Source: Phoronis australis
Taxonomy: Eukaryota > Phoronida > Phoronidae
Reading direction: 5' to 3'
Assembly (NCBI GenBank): GCA_002633005.1
Contig: NMRA01000084.1
Location: 442,708-506,707 of the forward strand
Length of the DNA stretch: 64,000 nucleotides
This document shows positions 1-12,100 of the stretch, piece after piece. Positions within the stretch are counted from its first letter, which is position 1. Every line of letters begins with the position of its first letter. The notes under the pieces were generated by a model. That model did no database searches and was not told the DNA's origin. It worked only from the letters and a program-made list of their open reading frames with translations. The position numbers and the translations under genes were made by a program.

Positions 1-2
1 GA

Positions 3-350
3 AAAGGTCCAGCCCAGCCTATCCGTTAAAGATAGGATATAGATGGACAACAGCAACAATAACAACATTGTTGCAGCTACTGGTACTACTAACTACATTA
101 ACTAAGTGAGTAGTCATTTTTACCGGGAATGCTTGTACAAAAATTGATTATGCACCTTAATTTCAATCTTGAAATTTGCTTTTACTTGTGGAAATCCTCC
201 GACATCGCAAACCCATGGGAGGCGCACCAAAGGGGGCTGGGGGGAGGGCTATAGCCCCACTTTTTCAGTGCTACGCCTTATGTGGTCTATGGGCGGTGAA
301 TCACAGGGGGGCTGAGGGGACTTTAGACCAGACTTAATTCAGTGCTGCGC
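3..350 (+). repeat. Dispersed repeat, modules A and B (copy 1)
   Basis: Module A (3-110; GGATATAGATGGACAACA and GCAGCTACTGGTACTACTAA) and module B (207-350; GGCGCACCA ... GGCTATAGCCCC ... TTCAGTGCT, itself a tandem doublet) recur in the same order and orientation at 25163-25262 and 25732-25870. The copies differ by substitutions and small indels, indicating an old mobile element. The left edge is cut by the window. Confidence 0.6.
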
Positions 351-1156
351 CGACCATGAAACCGCCTGCCAAATTTTCTGAGTTGTTGGGATAAAGCTTT
401 AGTTTGTCAATAGAAACTGTGGTGTCGCTGCTCGCTGAATGACGTACATGAAGTAATTCAATTTACATGTACTTGCAATCAATTCTCAGACAGCCAAATT
501 AACTGCACCATTGACAAGACACTTCAAGCAGCAGTTTGAATATTCTGTACTCTTGGGTACGAGGGTTCTTTTACCGAAAGTGCACCCAGTTCTGAATTTG
601 CCTCGTGACAGGTAGACACAATCGATCTATCATTCGGATAAAGTTCTGCCTCATCATCATGAATACTGTGCACTGCAGTTCAGTTCGCTCTACCCACAGT
701 TCTCCCCGACATTCTATACGTCAAATAACAGTTGTAGGGTAGCAGACATACTTTATATCGCCAGAGATGAAAAAGACGACTTTTCGAGCACTCGAACGAG
801 TGACACCAACTCCACCCACACGGAAACTGGTTGGAGTTGAGTAAGAGAATAAAATGCGTTTTTTTACTCGTCTCAAGTGAGATTTTGAAACGGAGTTCCA
901 CTAAAAATTCCGATTTTTAAAAAGAAAAACAAAGCCTATGGCGTGGGATCAACTGTAGATCGAGCTCGAAAACATAACATTTCCGCTTCCTTTCGTTGTG
1001 AACATAAATTATCTGCGCTTGTGCTGTGCAGATTATTTCTTCGTCTTGGTGTCGGTTTTGGTTTGAATATCAAATTCAAACAAGAGCAACGCGGAGCTTT
1101 GAAATGCGCCCACGAATGCATCGCAAATTGTGTGCTTTTAGGGGTTTTTGTTTGTA

Positions 1157-2345
1157 TCATCGAAATGGCCACTAGATGGCACAAAATACGTCGAATAGGT
1201 CTGAAAATCAGAAAATGTCACCGATTTTTAAAAGAAAGCAATATTACCAAATTTCACTAAAATTCCTCGAGGAACGTCAAACGAAAAAAACTGAAACTGC
1301 CAATTTGGGACCACAGTGGTCGTCGGATCCGTCTAAAAGTCATCATCTTCTATTGTTAACTTCATTTAAATGCACGCGCTAAATTTAATAAAGATCCTGT
1401 AGAGGGCTTAGGAGATACATGTATGGGTGCAAAAAACGCCACTAGGAAGCGCCACAGTACTCAAGTCACCGGAAAATCATCATCAAGTGTCCCCTTCATA
1501 AAAAGAACAAACATGCCAACTTTCACAATAATCCTTAGAGTGGTTTCGGTTGGCAGAGGGACGAACGCCAAAAAACGGACTCAAAAGCAACGAAAATGGC
1601 CGCTAGGTGGCGCAAACTACGAATCCATCCGAAAACGAGAGTATAGCGTCATCTAACTAATAGATGTCTATCTGCTAAATTTTATGGAAATTCGTTGAGG
1701 ACGTTTCAAGACATAGAGGTAAACGTAAAAAACTAAAACTGCCACTAGGAGGCACACCGGTACACCGATCTGTACGAAAGTCGTCGTCGTACGTTGTCAA
1801 CTTCATATAAATACATTTGCTAAATTTAATAAAGATCATGTAGAACGTTTAGGAGATAAAGCCCTTGGAGCAAAAACAAACAAAACTGCCACTAGGAGGC
1901 GCCACAAAGTCGTCCGACTCGGAAAATCATCGTCAACTGTCTTCTTCATAGTAAGAACACACATGCCAATTTTCACAATCATCCTTATAGTGGTTTGGTT
2001 GTTAGAGGGGCGGACGCCAAAAAACGACTCGAAAACAGTAGAAATGGCCACTAGATGGTGCACAATGCCTCGAATCCAGGATAGCGTCAACTCATTAAAA
2101 GATTCCTATGTGCTAAATTTCACAAAAATCGGTTGAGGACCTTTGAAGATACAGAGGCAAACGTAAAAAATTAAAATTGCCACTAGGGGGGCATAGTGGT
2201 ATTCGGGTCGGTCCGAAACTCATCGCCCTCGTCAACCCCATAGGAACACACTTGCCAAATTTCAATAAGATCCTGCAAGGGGTTTAGGAGATACAGCCGC
2301 GGACGCCCGGACGCCAAGACGCCCGGACTCCCAAACAGAGATGAC
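1157..2345. repeat. Tandem array of about 440-bp units, nearly three copies
   Basis: The landmark AAATTTAATAAAGATC occurs at 1381 and 1821, with a diverged third copy near 2256, giving a period of about 435-441 bp. Other landmarks recur in step: GCCACTAGGAGGC-like sites, AGGAGATA, and ATGGCCACTAGATGG at 1165 and 2044. Copies are well diverged. The array ends in a short GGACGCC-rich tract (2300-2330). Confidence 0.7.
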
Positions 2346-2978
2346 GGCAATATGCGACCACATATAAATATTTGAGCGCATAAAAAGTAATTTTCTATGT
2401 CTGTGTGCAGAAGACGTGTGTCATATTTTGATTTCCCTCCGGGACCTGTTCCAAAATATGACAAAATTTTGTCTTATTCTCACTTCACAATTATCAAATA
2501 AAGGTTTAGTCACGTGACAATATTATCACAGTACGGCCTAAAAGAGAAACATCGGCATGCACACTATTAGGAGTCAACAAATTGTAAAAATATCTTCGTT
2601 TATTGTAACATCGCTACGAGATAATTTCTACCAGGAATGTTCAACACGGTTGAGCTACATGTACAAACAGTCGACAGAACAAATAAGAATAAGTGTGTTT
2701 GTCGTACCATGTCAAATTATAGTGCTTCCAAAAAATAAAACGTTATAATTAAGTCGAAATAAATGCGTAACTCGTTCATACAAAATATTTACAGGATTGG
2801 AATGTGCATGCATTATTTTGATGACGATACAATATGTATCGACATAATCGCAAATTGAAACTTGTTAAAGCGCAGTTTGAAATTTCATTTTGAATAAGCA
2901 AGTAAACCGAAACTTCACTGTTAAAAAGCGTGGTTCGTCGTTTGTGGCAGAAAAGTCAACAAAAGGGCAACTGCGTCT

Positions 2979-3179
2979 TTATTTCCTAGCACCATCGACG
3001 GTTATTGCTCTTTCCCCATTGCCGACCGTCTGCTGCCCAAAGTTGTCCAACAAATGTTTGCATTGTTGAGCGCAACTAGGCACATAATCTCCCTTAGATG
3101 GATCATTTTCATTTAAACTCTTTAAAGCCTTCATTTCTTTTTTCCACTTCATTCTTCTATTTTGAAACCATATTTTCAC
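2979..3179 (-). CDS. Hox7: Hox7 exon 3 (homeodomain helix 3 and C-terminus)
   Basis: This exon has 201 bases: homeodomain residues 45-60 ([16 protein letters not shown]) and a 50-residue tail that starts [10 protein letters not shown] and ends GARK. The acceptor is TTTCAG with AG at 3181-3180. The stop TAA (2981-2979) lies inside an AATAAA hexamer (2983-2978). Tail residues after the homeodomain are acidic to neutral with no known motif. Confidence 0.9.
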   Translation of the reverse strand: MKIWFQNRRMKWKKEMKALKSLNENDPSKGDYVPSCAQQCKHLLDNFGQQTVGNGERAITVDGARK

Positions 3180-6100
3180 CTGAAACACGAAGACCAAACT
3201 TTAAGTTAAAACCGAACAAACTATTACCTGGCCTACATATTTGCCCATATACATGACTTGCCTCCTTATTCACTGCATGCTGCGGGTATTAGGTTGACGC
3301 TGGTAAGTGATGGTACATACATGTCTATAGCCTCTGCATTGAGTTTCTCAGGCAGGTTATACAATAGACGTCGTAATATAACAACAAAGGAACAGCAATG
3401 CACGCTATTTTTTCCTTTCTCCTGCAGTTAGCTGATATGTGCTGCTCAAAACAAATTACGAGCTTCCAATGCCAAGCTTAGTTTTTCCAGCCGGCACTGT
3501 TTGACATGGACGGGAAAGAATGTTTCCCTGAGAAGCATTCATAATTGTCGGTTGTGAAATACCATGTAGCGCCTAAATACCATGCAGCGCCTAATCCAAC
3601 AGAAAGCAACATAATCTTGACAATTTTCGCAATGAGATTCAAACAACCGTCTCCGGCATCACCACCGTCATCATTGTCGTCGTCATCAAAATTGTTACCA
3701 TCGTTGCAGTCTTCATCGTCCTCATCATAATCGTCACCATCATCAGTATCATCATCCATTGCAGTCTCTTTGTGGTATTCTTCCCCCAATACCATTGTGC
3801 CCTTAACATGTCGATCAATTGGAATTGTTAATCTATTCTCGATTCTATTGTAACGCGTGACATTTTAGTACTTTGTCTCGGTCAAAGGAAAGTGGTCCCT
3901 TCAAAGCGGACGCGCCTAAAAAACGTAAAATTGCAGCAAAGATTCAATCAACGCATAATCTAATTTTTTTTTCAGTCAAACTCCTTTCGAATTGTCAGTT
4001 TCGGTGTCGTCCTGTTTAATCTTTTTGCACATACACAAACCCTAAATGTGCGTATCCGGCTGTAGTAACTGAATTGCCAATCGTTTCGGTTATTTTGCAA
4101 AGCAACCCCTATTGTGCTCTGTGTTCCTTTTATCTGTGTTTTCACAAGCTAGTCTGGTCAAGTAGATATCTACACAAACATAAACTTTACCTGAGGACAG
4201 ATACGTTAAAATACTGCGGTACCCAAAGGCAGTTAAATGTATCATTTCAAACATTCCATTGGAAAGATTACTTCTCGCTTTCTCTGCAGCTTTACCCTAA
4301 AGAATTAAAGACACGCACCCCCGATTAATTTTCGTTTTTCACTGCTTTGATAAAATCTGTGTCAACATCATTTTGTTCTCAATTGAAAAGACGTGGCGGT
4401 ACAGTGGCCTGGTGCAGTCTGCGGTGCAACAGGCGTGCTTTGGCCACACAGTTGAGTCCGTTGCTCTAGTCACCTGACTCAAGGCGACCCTTCAGCACGG
4501 AGTTCCCCTGAGAAAAAAATCTTCCAATCTTCCCATATTTCGCATGAAGTTATAGAAGTTATTGAACCTTCACGATCTGGCAAATCCTACCAGTTATATC
4601 TCCATCTGGCAGAAGATTGCGAAGACCCTGATAAGCAGGGCAAGATTGAACTCAGTCTTTTGCGAGTCTTAGCTTTCAAGCCACACTTGAGGACACATAG
4701 TGATGGCGTCAACAGATCTTGCTATGAATGTGTGCACCTATTTCTGACAACGAGGTGTTGCCTGTAAAGGAGCGTACCCTGGCTACTTTTTAATCGCTGC
4801 TGAGGTTAAATTTTTGTGGTGTCAGTTAATGCTAATAGTTCCAGAAATATATAAATGAATTACAGGTATAAACGCACCACAAATAAATCATGAAATTTAT
4901 TTCAAAATTTGAATTTATCCATGAGGGTTTTGAGTCATTGTTTGATGTTTAGTTCGTGCAAAACGGTGAATTTACCAAGAGTGGAAGACGCGACACACGC
5001 CACGACCCCACAGTTTAATTTTAGCTTATTCGCTTGCTCGGTCAAAGGTCAAGGTGAGAACGTGTTGCTGTGGAATAGAACTAATCGAGATAAACTGATA
5101 CAAAATACTTCGGTGTTGGTAGGATACTCCTTTGAACGTAACCCGTGCCTTCGCTCTACCTGTCGTTCTGTAAGTCCAAGCACTTGTGCTATCTCGACTC
5201 GGCGTCTTCTTGTGAGATAGCGGTTAAAATGGAATTCCTTTTCAAGCTCCAGAGTTTGGAATCTGGTATACGTTTGCCTGCCTACTCGTTTCTTTTCTGT
5301 TCCACCTGAAAGAGGAGTTATCATATTCGAGACAAATTTAGATTCCCCCCTTGCTTGATATACATTACATGTAAAAGTCAGTTGTGAGGCGTGTTTGTAA
5401 ACAGCATTGTTAAATTGATCTTTGATCGAAAGATGTAGCACTCCGGTTCAACATGCGCTAACCGGTATTCTTTCACAATGTTCTCTGGCAATACTTTTTT
5501 CTCTACATTACCAGTTGGAGCCATTTCTACAAAGAAGTGGAGCAGCCAGCGAGAACGATATTTCTTTAGATTAGCCTCAAGACGCACTGGAATTCGCGAC
5601 TTCAGCGGCCTCAGTCCGCCCGGGAATTTAGCTAGCAGGGCTATACCTTAAGTAGACTAACATTTCAGCATCACTGGCCTGGATTTCAGCGAATTACTGG
5701 CAGCCAACGGTTAGGATTGTTTTGTAATAAAACCACAAAATACAATGGAGTGTCTTGTTTTACAGCTCTGTAGTCGAAACAAATATCTTCAAGAACCCTA
5801 TCACATCAAATAAATCCGAAATTACATTTTCGGCCCAGAAACCGAATTTGGCTCTTTAAAATAGGTCTGGGAATGTGCATCAAAAAAGAAAACAAACAAA
5901 CAGATCGATGCATGTGTTTACAAAACTGATCTAAATTTATGTCCACGACTTAATTTACATTAGCATTTGAACGGAAATCACCATGATTGCCAACTATTGC
6001 TAGCGCTACCTGCAGACGTCAAATAAACAAGTTTAAAGCAATGGTATAGAACAGATTTGAATTCCATTGATGACGTCACAAAAGCGTGAGGATTATTGTC

Positions 6101-9100
6101 GGCAGCTTGTCTGCTATAGGAGGATTCTAAGGGCGCATCTGCTGACACGTGATCATCGTGATATATTTTAACGGTACCTTGAAAGACAACATATTGACTT
6201 TTTGCCCAAAGTGTTCGATTGAGACAGAGACCCATCGGAGCTTTCACCTGGATGGAGAGGGGCTCTTTGGAAGTCCTAAACAGTGGCCTTACTCTCTGTT
6301 AGTATCTTCTGCTACTGGATATTTTCGACATGTCAATCAAAGTCATAGTTTTAGCCAACCAGATCGCGCAAACATAGAAACGCAGGGAGAGTCCGCCACT
6401 TTTGTCCCGCAAACTTTGCTTATGAACAAAGTCGTTGATATTGTTTAAGGATACGCATGGGGTTTGTGCAATGATGCAATAGGACGAAAGAAGAAATGTG
6501 AATGTTGCTGATAACGGCATGCAGTAGAATTTACTGTGAGATAAGTATACGCCCGAATGAACCATAGACTAGTTTCGAGTATTTATTAGAAACACCGCCA
6601 GAAGGCAATTGTTTATGCAGAACGAACAACTGTGGACGAAAAACAGAGGTTTATTGAGAGCTGAATAGAATGAACGAGACCAGCACAAAATGGCAGACAG
6701 CAGAGAGAGAGGGCGCTGACTGCAGCGAAACGACATCTGGCGGACTGGCGCACACACACGGTGACATAAATTCACCTTCATAAGTTGTTACAGATAGGTT
6801 TTATTTTGTTTTTATGCTATGTACCTCATGGCATTTAACAATTAAGCGCAAAACTACCCATATTATATATTATATTTCCTAAACAACGCTACAAGGAAGC
6901 TGTGAATAAAGTCAGTATTTAAAGATTTGAAACTTCAAAACAAAAAACTATGGACATACACCTCTACCTACATGTACATGTATTTACTACATTCGGAAAA
7001 CCTGTTGAACACTAGTGCACAGTCCTGCATTAAAGTCATAAATCTCACTTAATTTTAGTTGAAGTGACAACGTTAATCATGTCAGCACATGCCCTTCACT
7101 CCTCACCTCAAACACTATATCTTTATGTCAACCCATTTTTACCTATCATTACGTTTCAGTTGAAAGCAGTGACCGAGAAATAGCCTTGTTTTAATTTGGT
7201 CACACATTTTTGAGTAATAGGTATTTTTACACTTTTTTGAATTTATTTTTGTCTCAGCATCTAAATGTAGACTTTCCTTGATTATTGAAGTACGTGTTGC
7301 GTGTCAAGTAATGCACAAAAGTCTGTGTGTTCTTTTCTATCCACAGTAGAATTAGAGACTTCGACAAACTTTGCCAAAAAACCAACGACCGGTCACTGTC
7401 AGTTTCTCTTCATTTTAAAGAATCGATTACTTAATTTGAAGCTGTTGATTTTAGTTATTGCTACTAAGGCGTGAAATTATAGGGTTACATTAAATTCCAC
7501 AATGACGTCATAGTGAATACAATACTGGACAAATGCAATGCAGACATACGGTTTGACGATAAAACGGCAAATTTGAATCAATTAAAGAAGATTTTTTGTC
7601 TTAAATTATTAACATCAGTTAAAGTTATTTCACAACCCCAACATCATGACAGAATTGCCATCAGATGCACCGATCAATTGTCACCTTAAAGCTGGCGCAG
7701 TAAGCTGTCGATTGGGCAGCGAACCCCGTTTTTTCCTATTTTATAGAAAATAAGAGGGACATCCAAATTAAATACCCAAGAAATTTGTTGATGGCAGAAG
7801 CCAGACCATTAAAAATACTTACGCTGACGTACGAAAACCACCGAAAAATTAAATAAAACACAAATCTGACACCGTGCAACGAAAGTAATCTACTTCAAAG
7901 AGAATTTTAATCATTAATTAAAGTAGGGGTGACTTTCAGTAACCACTGCAAATTTCGCATAAGGCAGAAGTGCCCTCTCCTTAGACGACTGTAACGGAAA
8001 AATTAATTTGGTGTTCCCCTCTTTGTTTTGCTGATTTGTAGGAGACAAAGGTCAAAGCACCAATAACAAACGTAAAACTGTAGAATTTCAATAATAATAT
8101 ACAAACGAATTTCTGTACTTGTCATATTGATACACCCAAATATAATGATTCACATTTTGGGTATTTGCATTTGTTTTGAAACTGTTGCTCATTGTATAAG
8201 AATGATACCTACAGCTATTCAAAAAATACGCTGACGATACGTAACATGTTTAATTTAATGAGTCATGGTATCAGAACGTGACACACAGTTGAAAACCACG
8301 ACAAAAATATCTCCGTGCCCATCTGAGTGTTTTAATGCGTGACATGCGGTTTTATTTTCTACTATTTAGATCCGGTTAATTTAAACTGATGCCGCACAAT
8401 ATTTCAATATGATTACAGATCATTTTCGCTATGTAACCTGGTATTGCGTAATATCTCCCCCCTCCGAGAGAAAAGACCGGATGGTAGCTTCGTTCAGTTT
8501 GTGCTGCTTCAGGCGTACGTAGACACAGTGCATTGACCATGTGATCTTGATTCAAGAGGTCCACACGGCATTGGGTACTTCCTAGATGAAATCTTACAAT
8601 CTTCTGTCATTTTATACTGGAATGTGGAATTAACACCACATTTGCCTGTCAATTTCCTCCTGGGAGGGTACACTGTATTTCATCGAGTTTGAGGCTGCGA
8701 AGCCAAATCTCACGGGGAGTCTCAGTTTCTTAGCTACTCATTGGGTAGTTTGTGGCTTGTGATGTCTTGATGTCCAGTCGAGCTACTGTAGGTCATAGTA
8801 TATATGCCTGTAGCTAAACCAAAAATGAAGAAAATGCGGTGGGTCGGGTTTGACGGCAGTTTTGTGGACTAGAATTGATGGCCACAAGTGGTATTTCTTA
8901 GTTCCTTAAAATTGTTTTGAGTAAACCGAGTCCAGAAATTGTCTGTGCTCTTGTCTACTAGGGTAGAGAAATGCCCGACATTTTGAGAGAACAACCATGT
9001 TCAATTTTAAATTATTGGCCAAGCACCCTTCAGACTTGTGAAAAGGCTCAAAAATCCAGTTTGTAATGACATAATTTAATCCACATTTTTAGAATCTCGA

Positions 9101-12100
9101 GTGAAAGAGCATTCAGATGGTGGTCTCCTTTCTTGCACCGGGACAGTCGTGTTATTGCGATTAGGTAAAACATGACCGAAATCACACTTTTTTGGTAATC
9201 GACATCTCCATTTTCAAGGTGGTCGTAGTAAAGTAAAAAGACATGGCTTTGTTGAATTTCTCCATGTTTGAGAAATCCCATGAAGTGTGGCCTCTGTCAG
9301 TTATGCAAGTGTCAGCGACAGCTGTGCAAACAAGGGGTTAGATTAACCCAGGCCAGTGATCAGGTGAAACTGGTATGACTTTGGTCTTAGTCCCTGAGTA
9401 GCGGTGTCCGTTAATGATCTGTATGACATATAGAAAAGAAAGCAGTCTTCTCTAGTAATAAGTCTTTCTCAGAAACCTTTTGTTTAATAAGGCCTGGGCA
9501 TATCTTGTTTGTTCGCCTGCTGATGCAGATCTTCCGTCGACAATTTGAATTAATGTTTCACGTTTGCCTTAAGCATGGAGCGAGGCTTCTGGGCCTGACA
9601 TAGCACAAGGGAGCCCGGATGTCCACCGGAACTCCCACATCAGCATCGATCGTATCTTTGAATTGGAAAACGGAATGAGACTACATACACAGGGGACAAA
9701 TACAAGATTATGCAGCTATACTGTAGTCCCAGCATGGGACAGGTGAAAATACGGGACGTCGGGATATCAAATACATCAAATGGGGAAACGTACGATGTAA
9801 CACCCAGAAATCAACGTCTAGTAATCGAGGCTAGTAGAATGGAGAGCCGCGATTGTTATGGTATAGAGCATATATAAGCAGGGAAATAAGTTGCCGGACG
9901 CTTGATCGGAGATGTCATGACAGGAAACGAAGTTTCAAAAAGTTAATAACAAACCACTGCACCTTCAGTAGGAGACTAGTTTGCGAGACGCTCTTTCAGG
10001 TGCTACACAGGCTGAACACAACTTGAATTGACTCTGAGTTTAAACAAAGACTGAAAGTATATATACAAAGGTTCTTGTTTCCAAGGACTGTGCCATGCTA
10101 TCCAGCCATTTGAGCTGCATTTGAAGGCATCAAGATTACAACTGCCAACGAGAGTGTCACCAGCCTTGGCCTAGCTAAAACCAGACCTTGGTTTACATGT
10201 GAGTTTGCCATTTAACTACCCCGGATAGCCCGCACCCAGTTGAAGCCGGGGAGTAGGTTGCTCAGTGCCAACAACTGGGGTGGCCCTACTGAGACGGATA
10301 GTTCTAGCTTATCTTCTGTTACATTCTCACTATTCAACATGAACATGCGTGGTCCACCCCACAAGGTAAATACCAATGACCGATTGGTAGAGATAGTCGT
10401 TGTTCAGTTAAATACTTCATCATAAAGTTATCCCGAGGAACTCGGGTGAACGCCGGACTACTTAACACGGCAGTAGACCGGGCCCTCTACTCGTTTTATT
10501 CTTCGGGAATAATCTGCCTGACGGATAAAGCTATACGAGTCATCTGTACGCTCGGGTGAGTGCCAAACGAGTCCGGTGAGTCACGTGATGGGTTTAGCCT
10601 ATACCTTTTGATTGTTGCAGCAAATGGTAGCGTATTTATATTGCATTCCTCTTACATTTTCACACCCAGATAGCGGAACCGTCTCGTCCACGACTCGCCT
10701 AAGGCTAACCTAGAACTAGCAAACAGCANNNNNNNNNNNNTAAGTCTCCCGAAAAAAGTTGACGATCGGATAGTGTTTAAAAGTCTAATTCTAAATTTCT
10801 CCAGTTAGTGCACAAATGAAGTAAAAGAAAGTAGTTCTGCTTGTCGCGTCAGCTGTTGGTATCATTATCTCGATTTATCACCCACAACGCGTGACTGGAC
10901 AAAGCCTTTTCAAATTAAGCCGGTGGAGCGTGAGACCCCTGAGGTCCCAATCGAGTCCTCACGACAACTTCGCGTTATGATCTGATATCAACATTTCGTT
11001 AGTCAGTTCAATATTCTAGAAAGAGACTATCTACGAGAAAGGGAAATAAATGAAGTGCCACATGTCGATGAAACGTTTTAACAACCACGTATACATGTTT
11101 ATTATGTAGCCATATGATATTTTTAGAAAATGATATTGGCTATGAGGCAGGTGTATTCCACAGGCCGGGTCAAGGTGATATGTGTGTGTGTATGTGTGCG
11201 TGTGCAGGTGCGTGTGCAGGTGTGTGTGTATGTGCGTGTGTGCGTGTACGTGTGTGTGTAGTAGTTATATTCTACCCGGTGAGCTGTATCAACAGCCGCT
11301 GGAGGCTGCGTTCCTGTCTAGTCTTTGATGTGAAAGAGTCATGAGATATAGACGTACGGGTTTGTTAAACCTGATGAATGAACCCAGTTCACGAATTGTT
11401 TGATGTTTCCTCGAAAGTGAACCATCAAACGCTTGTGGTGACCAAATGTTAATCCCCAGCACAGTCAACGTGATTACATTCCATCAATCAACTGAAAATA
11501 TCCAGTTAAAAACAAAGGCAACGATGAATTAGTTTTCATGCCATGTCTATACATAGCCACAATGGACTGCTGGAGTTCAAGGTGGTTTTTGATATATTCA
11601 CATATGGGTAAACGACCATCATGAAGTCTTTATCAAATTATGTATTTATTTATCCATATGTGTCTGGTTTTCATCGGTCTAAACTGAACAGTGGAGATGG
11701 GGTTTTCAAGATTTGGATCATCGCTCATGCGTTTAGAAGTTGTGCGGCTGTCATCAAAGGCGATTGTTGAAATGTTGTTGTTGACAGATTTGAATAATAC
11801 GGAAATAATTGCCCGGTCTGTGATCAAAATCTAATCAGCAGGTATTGAATATAGCGCACCTTCTCTTGTGATGTTTGTTACATTGTCACCACCACAACAA
11901 TACATCAAGGGCCTGTCACGCAAAAGTTTTCAAATACGCTCAGAAATCACAAATTACAGTACATGTCCAAATATAGCTGTCTGAAAGCCAAAAACAACCA
12001 AGTACTGCATGCACAACTAAACATCGATCTTGACAATGCCAGTGCCATGAGTGGACTAATTTTTCAGTGAAGACCATTGACCGCAAACATTAGTCCATTT

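Larger units (their letters stand above)
1..2978. other. Region downstream of Hox7
   Basis: From 1 to about 350 it holds two repeat modules that recur at 25.1-25.9 kb. From 1157 to 2345 it holds a tandem array of about 440-bp units. From 2350 to 2978 I see only AT-rich sequence; minus-strand AATAAA-type hexamers near 2600 and at 2978-2983 are possible Hox7 polyadenylation signals. Small ORFs here follow the repeat and show no protein-family likeness. Confidence 0.6.

Noticed and set aside
3478-3795. Acidic 105-aa minus-strand ORF with a hydrophobic segment
   Set aside because: It is created by the ATC/GAT triplet tract inside Hox7 intron 2 and has no family likeness.
5049-5441. Reading Hox7 exon 2 as a 130-aa protein
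   Set aside because: Both ends are intronic; splice sites and phase match exons 1 and 3 exactly.
10910-10975. tRNA-like stretch around CAATCGAGTCC
   Set aside because: No A box at the right distance and no cloverleaf pairing.
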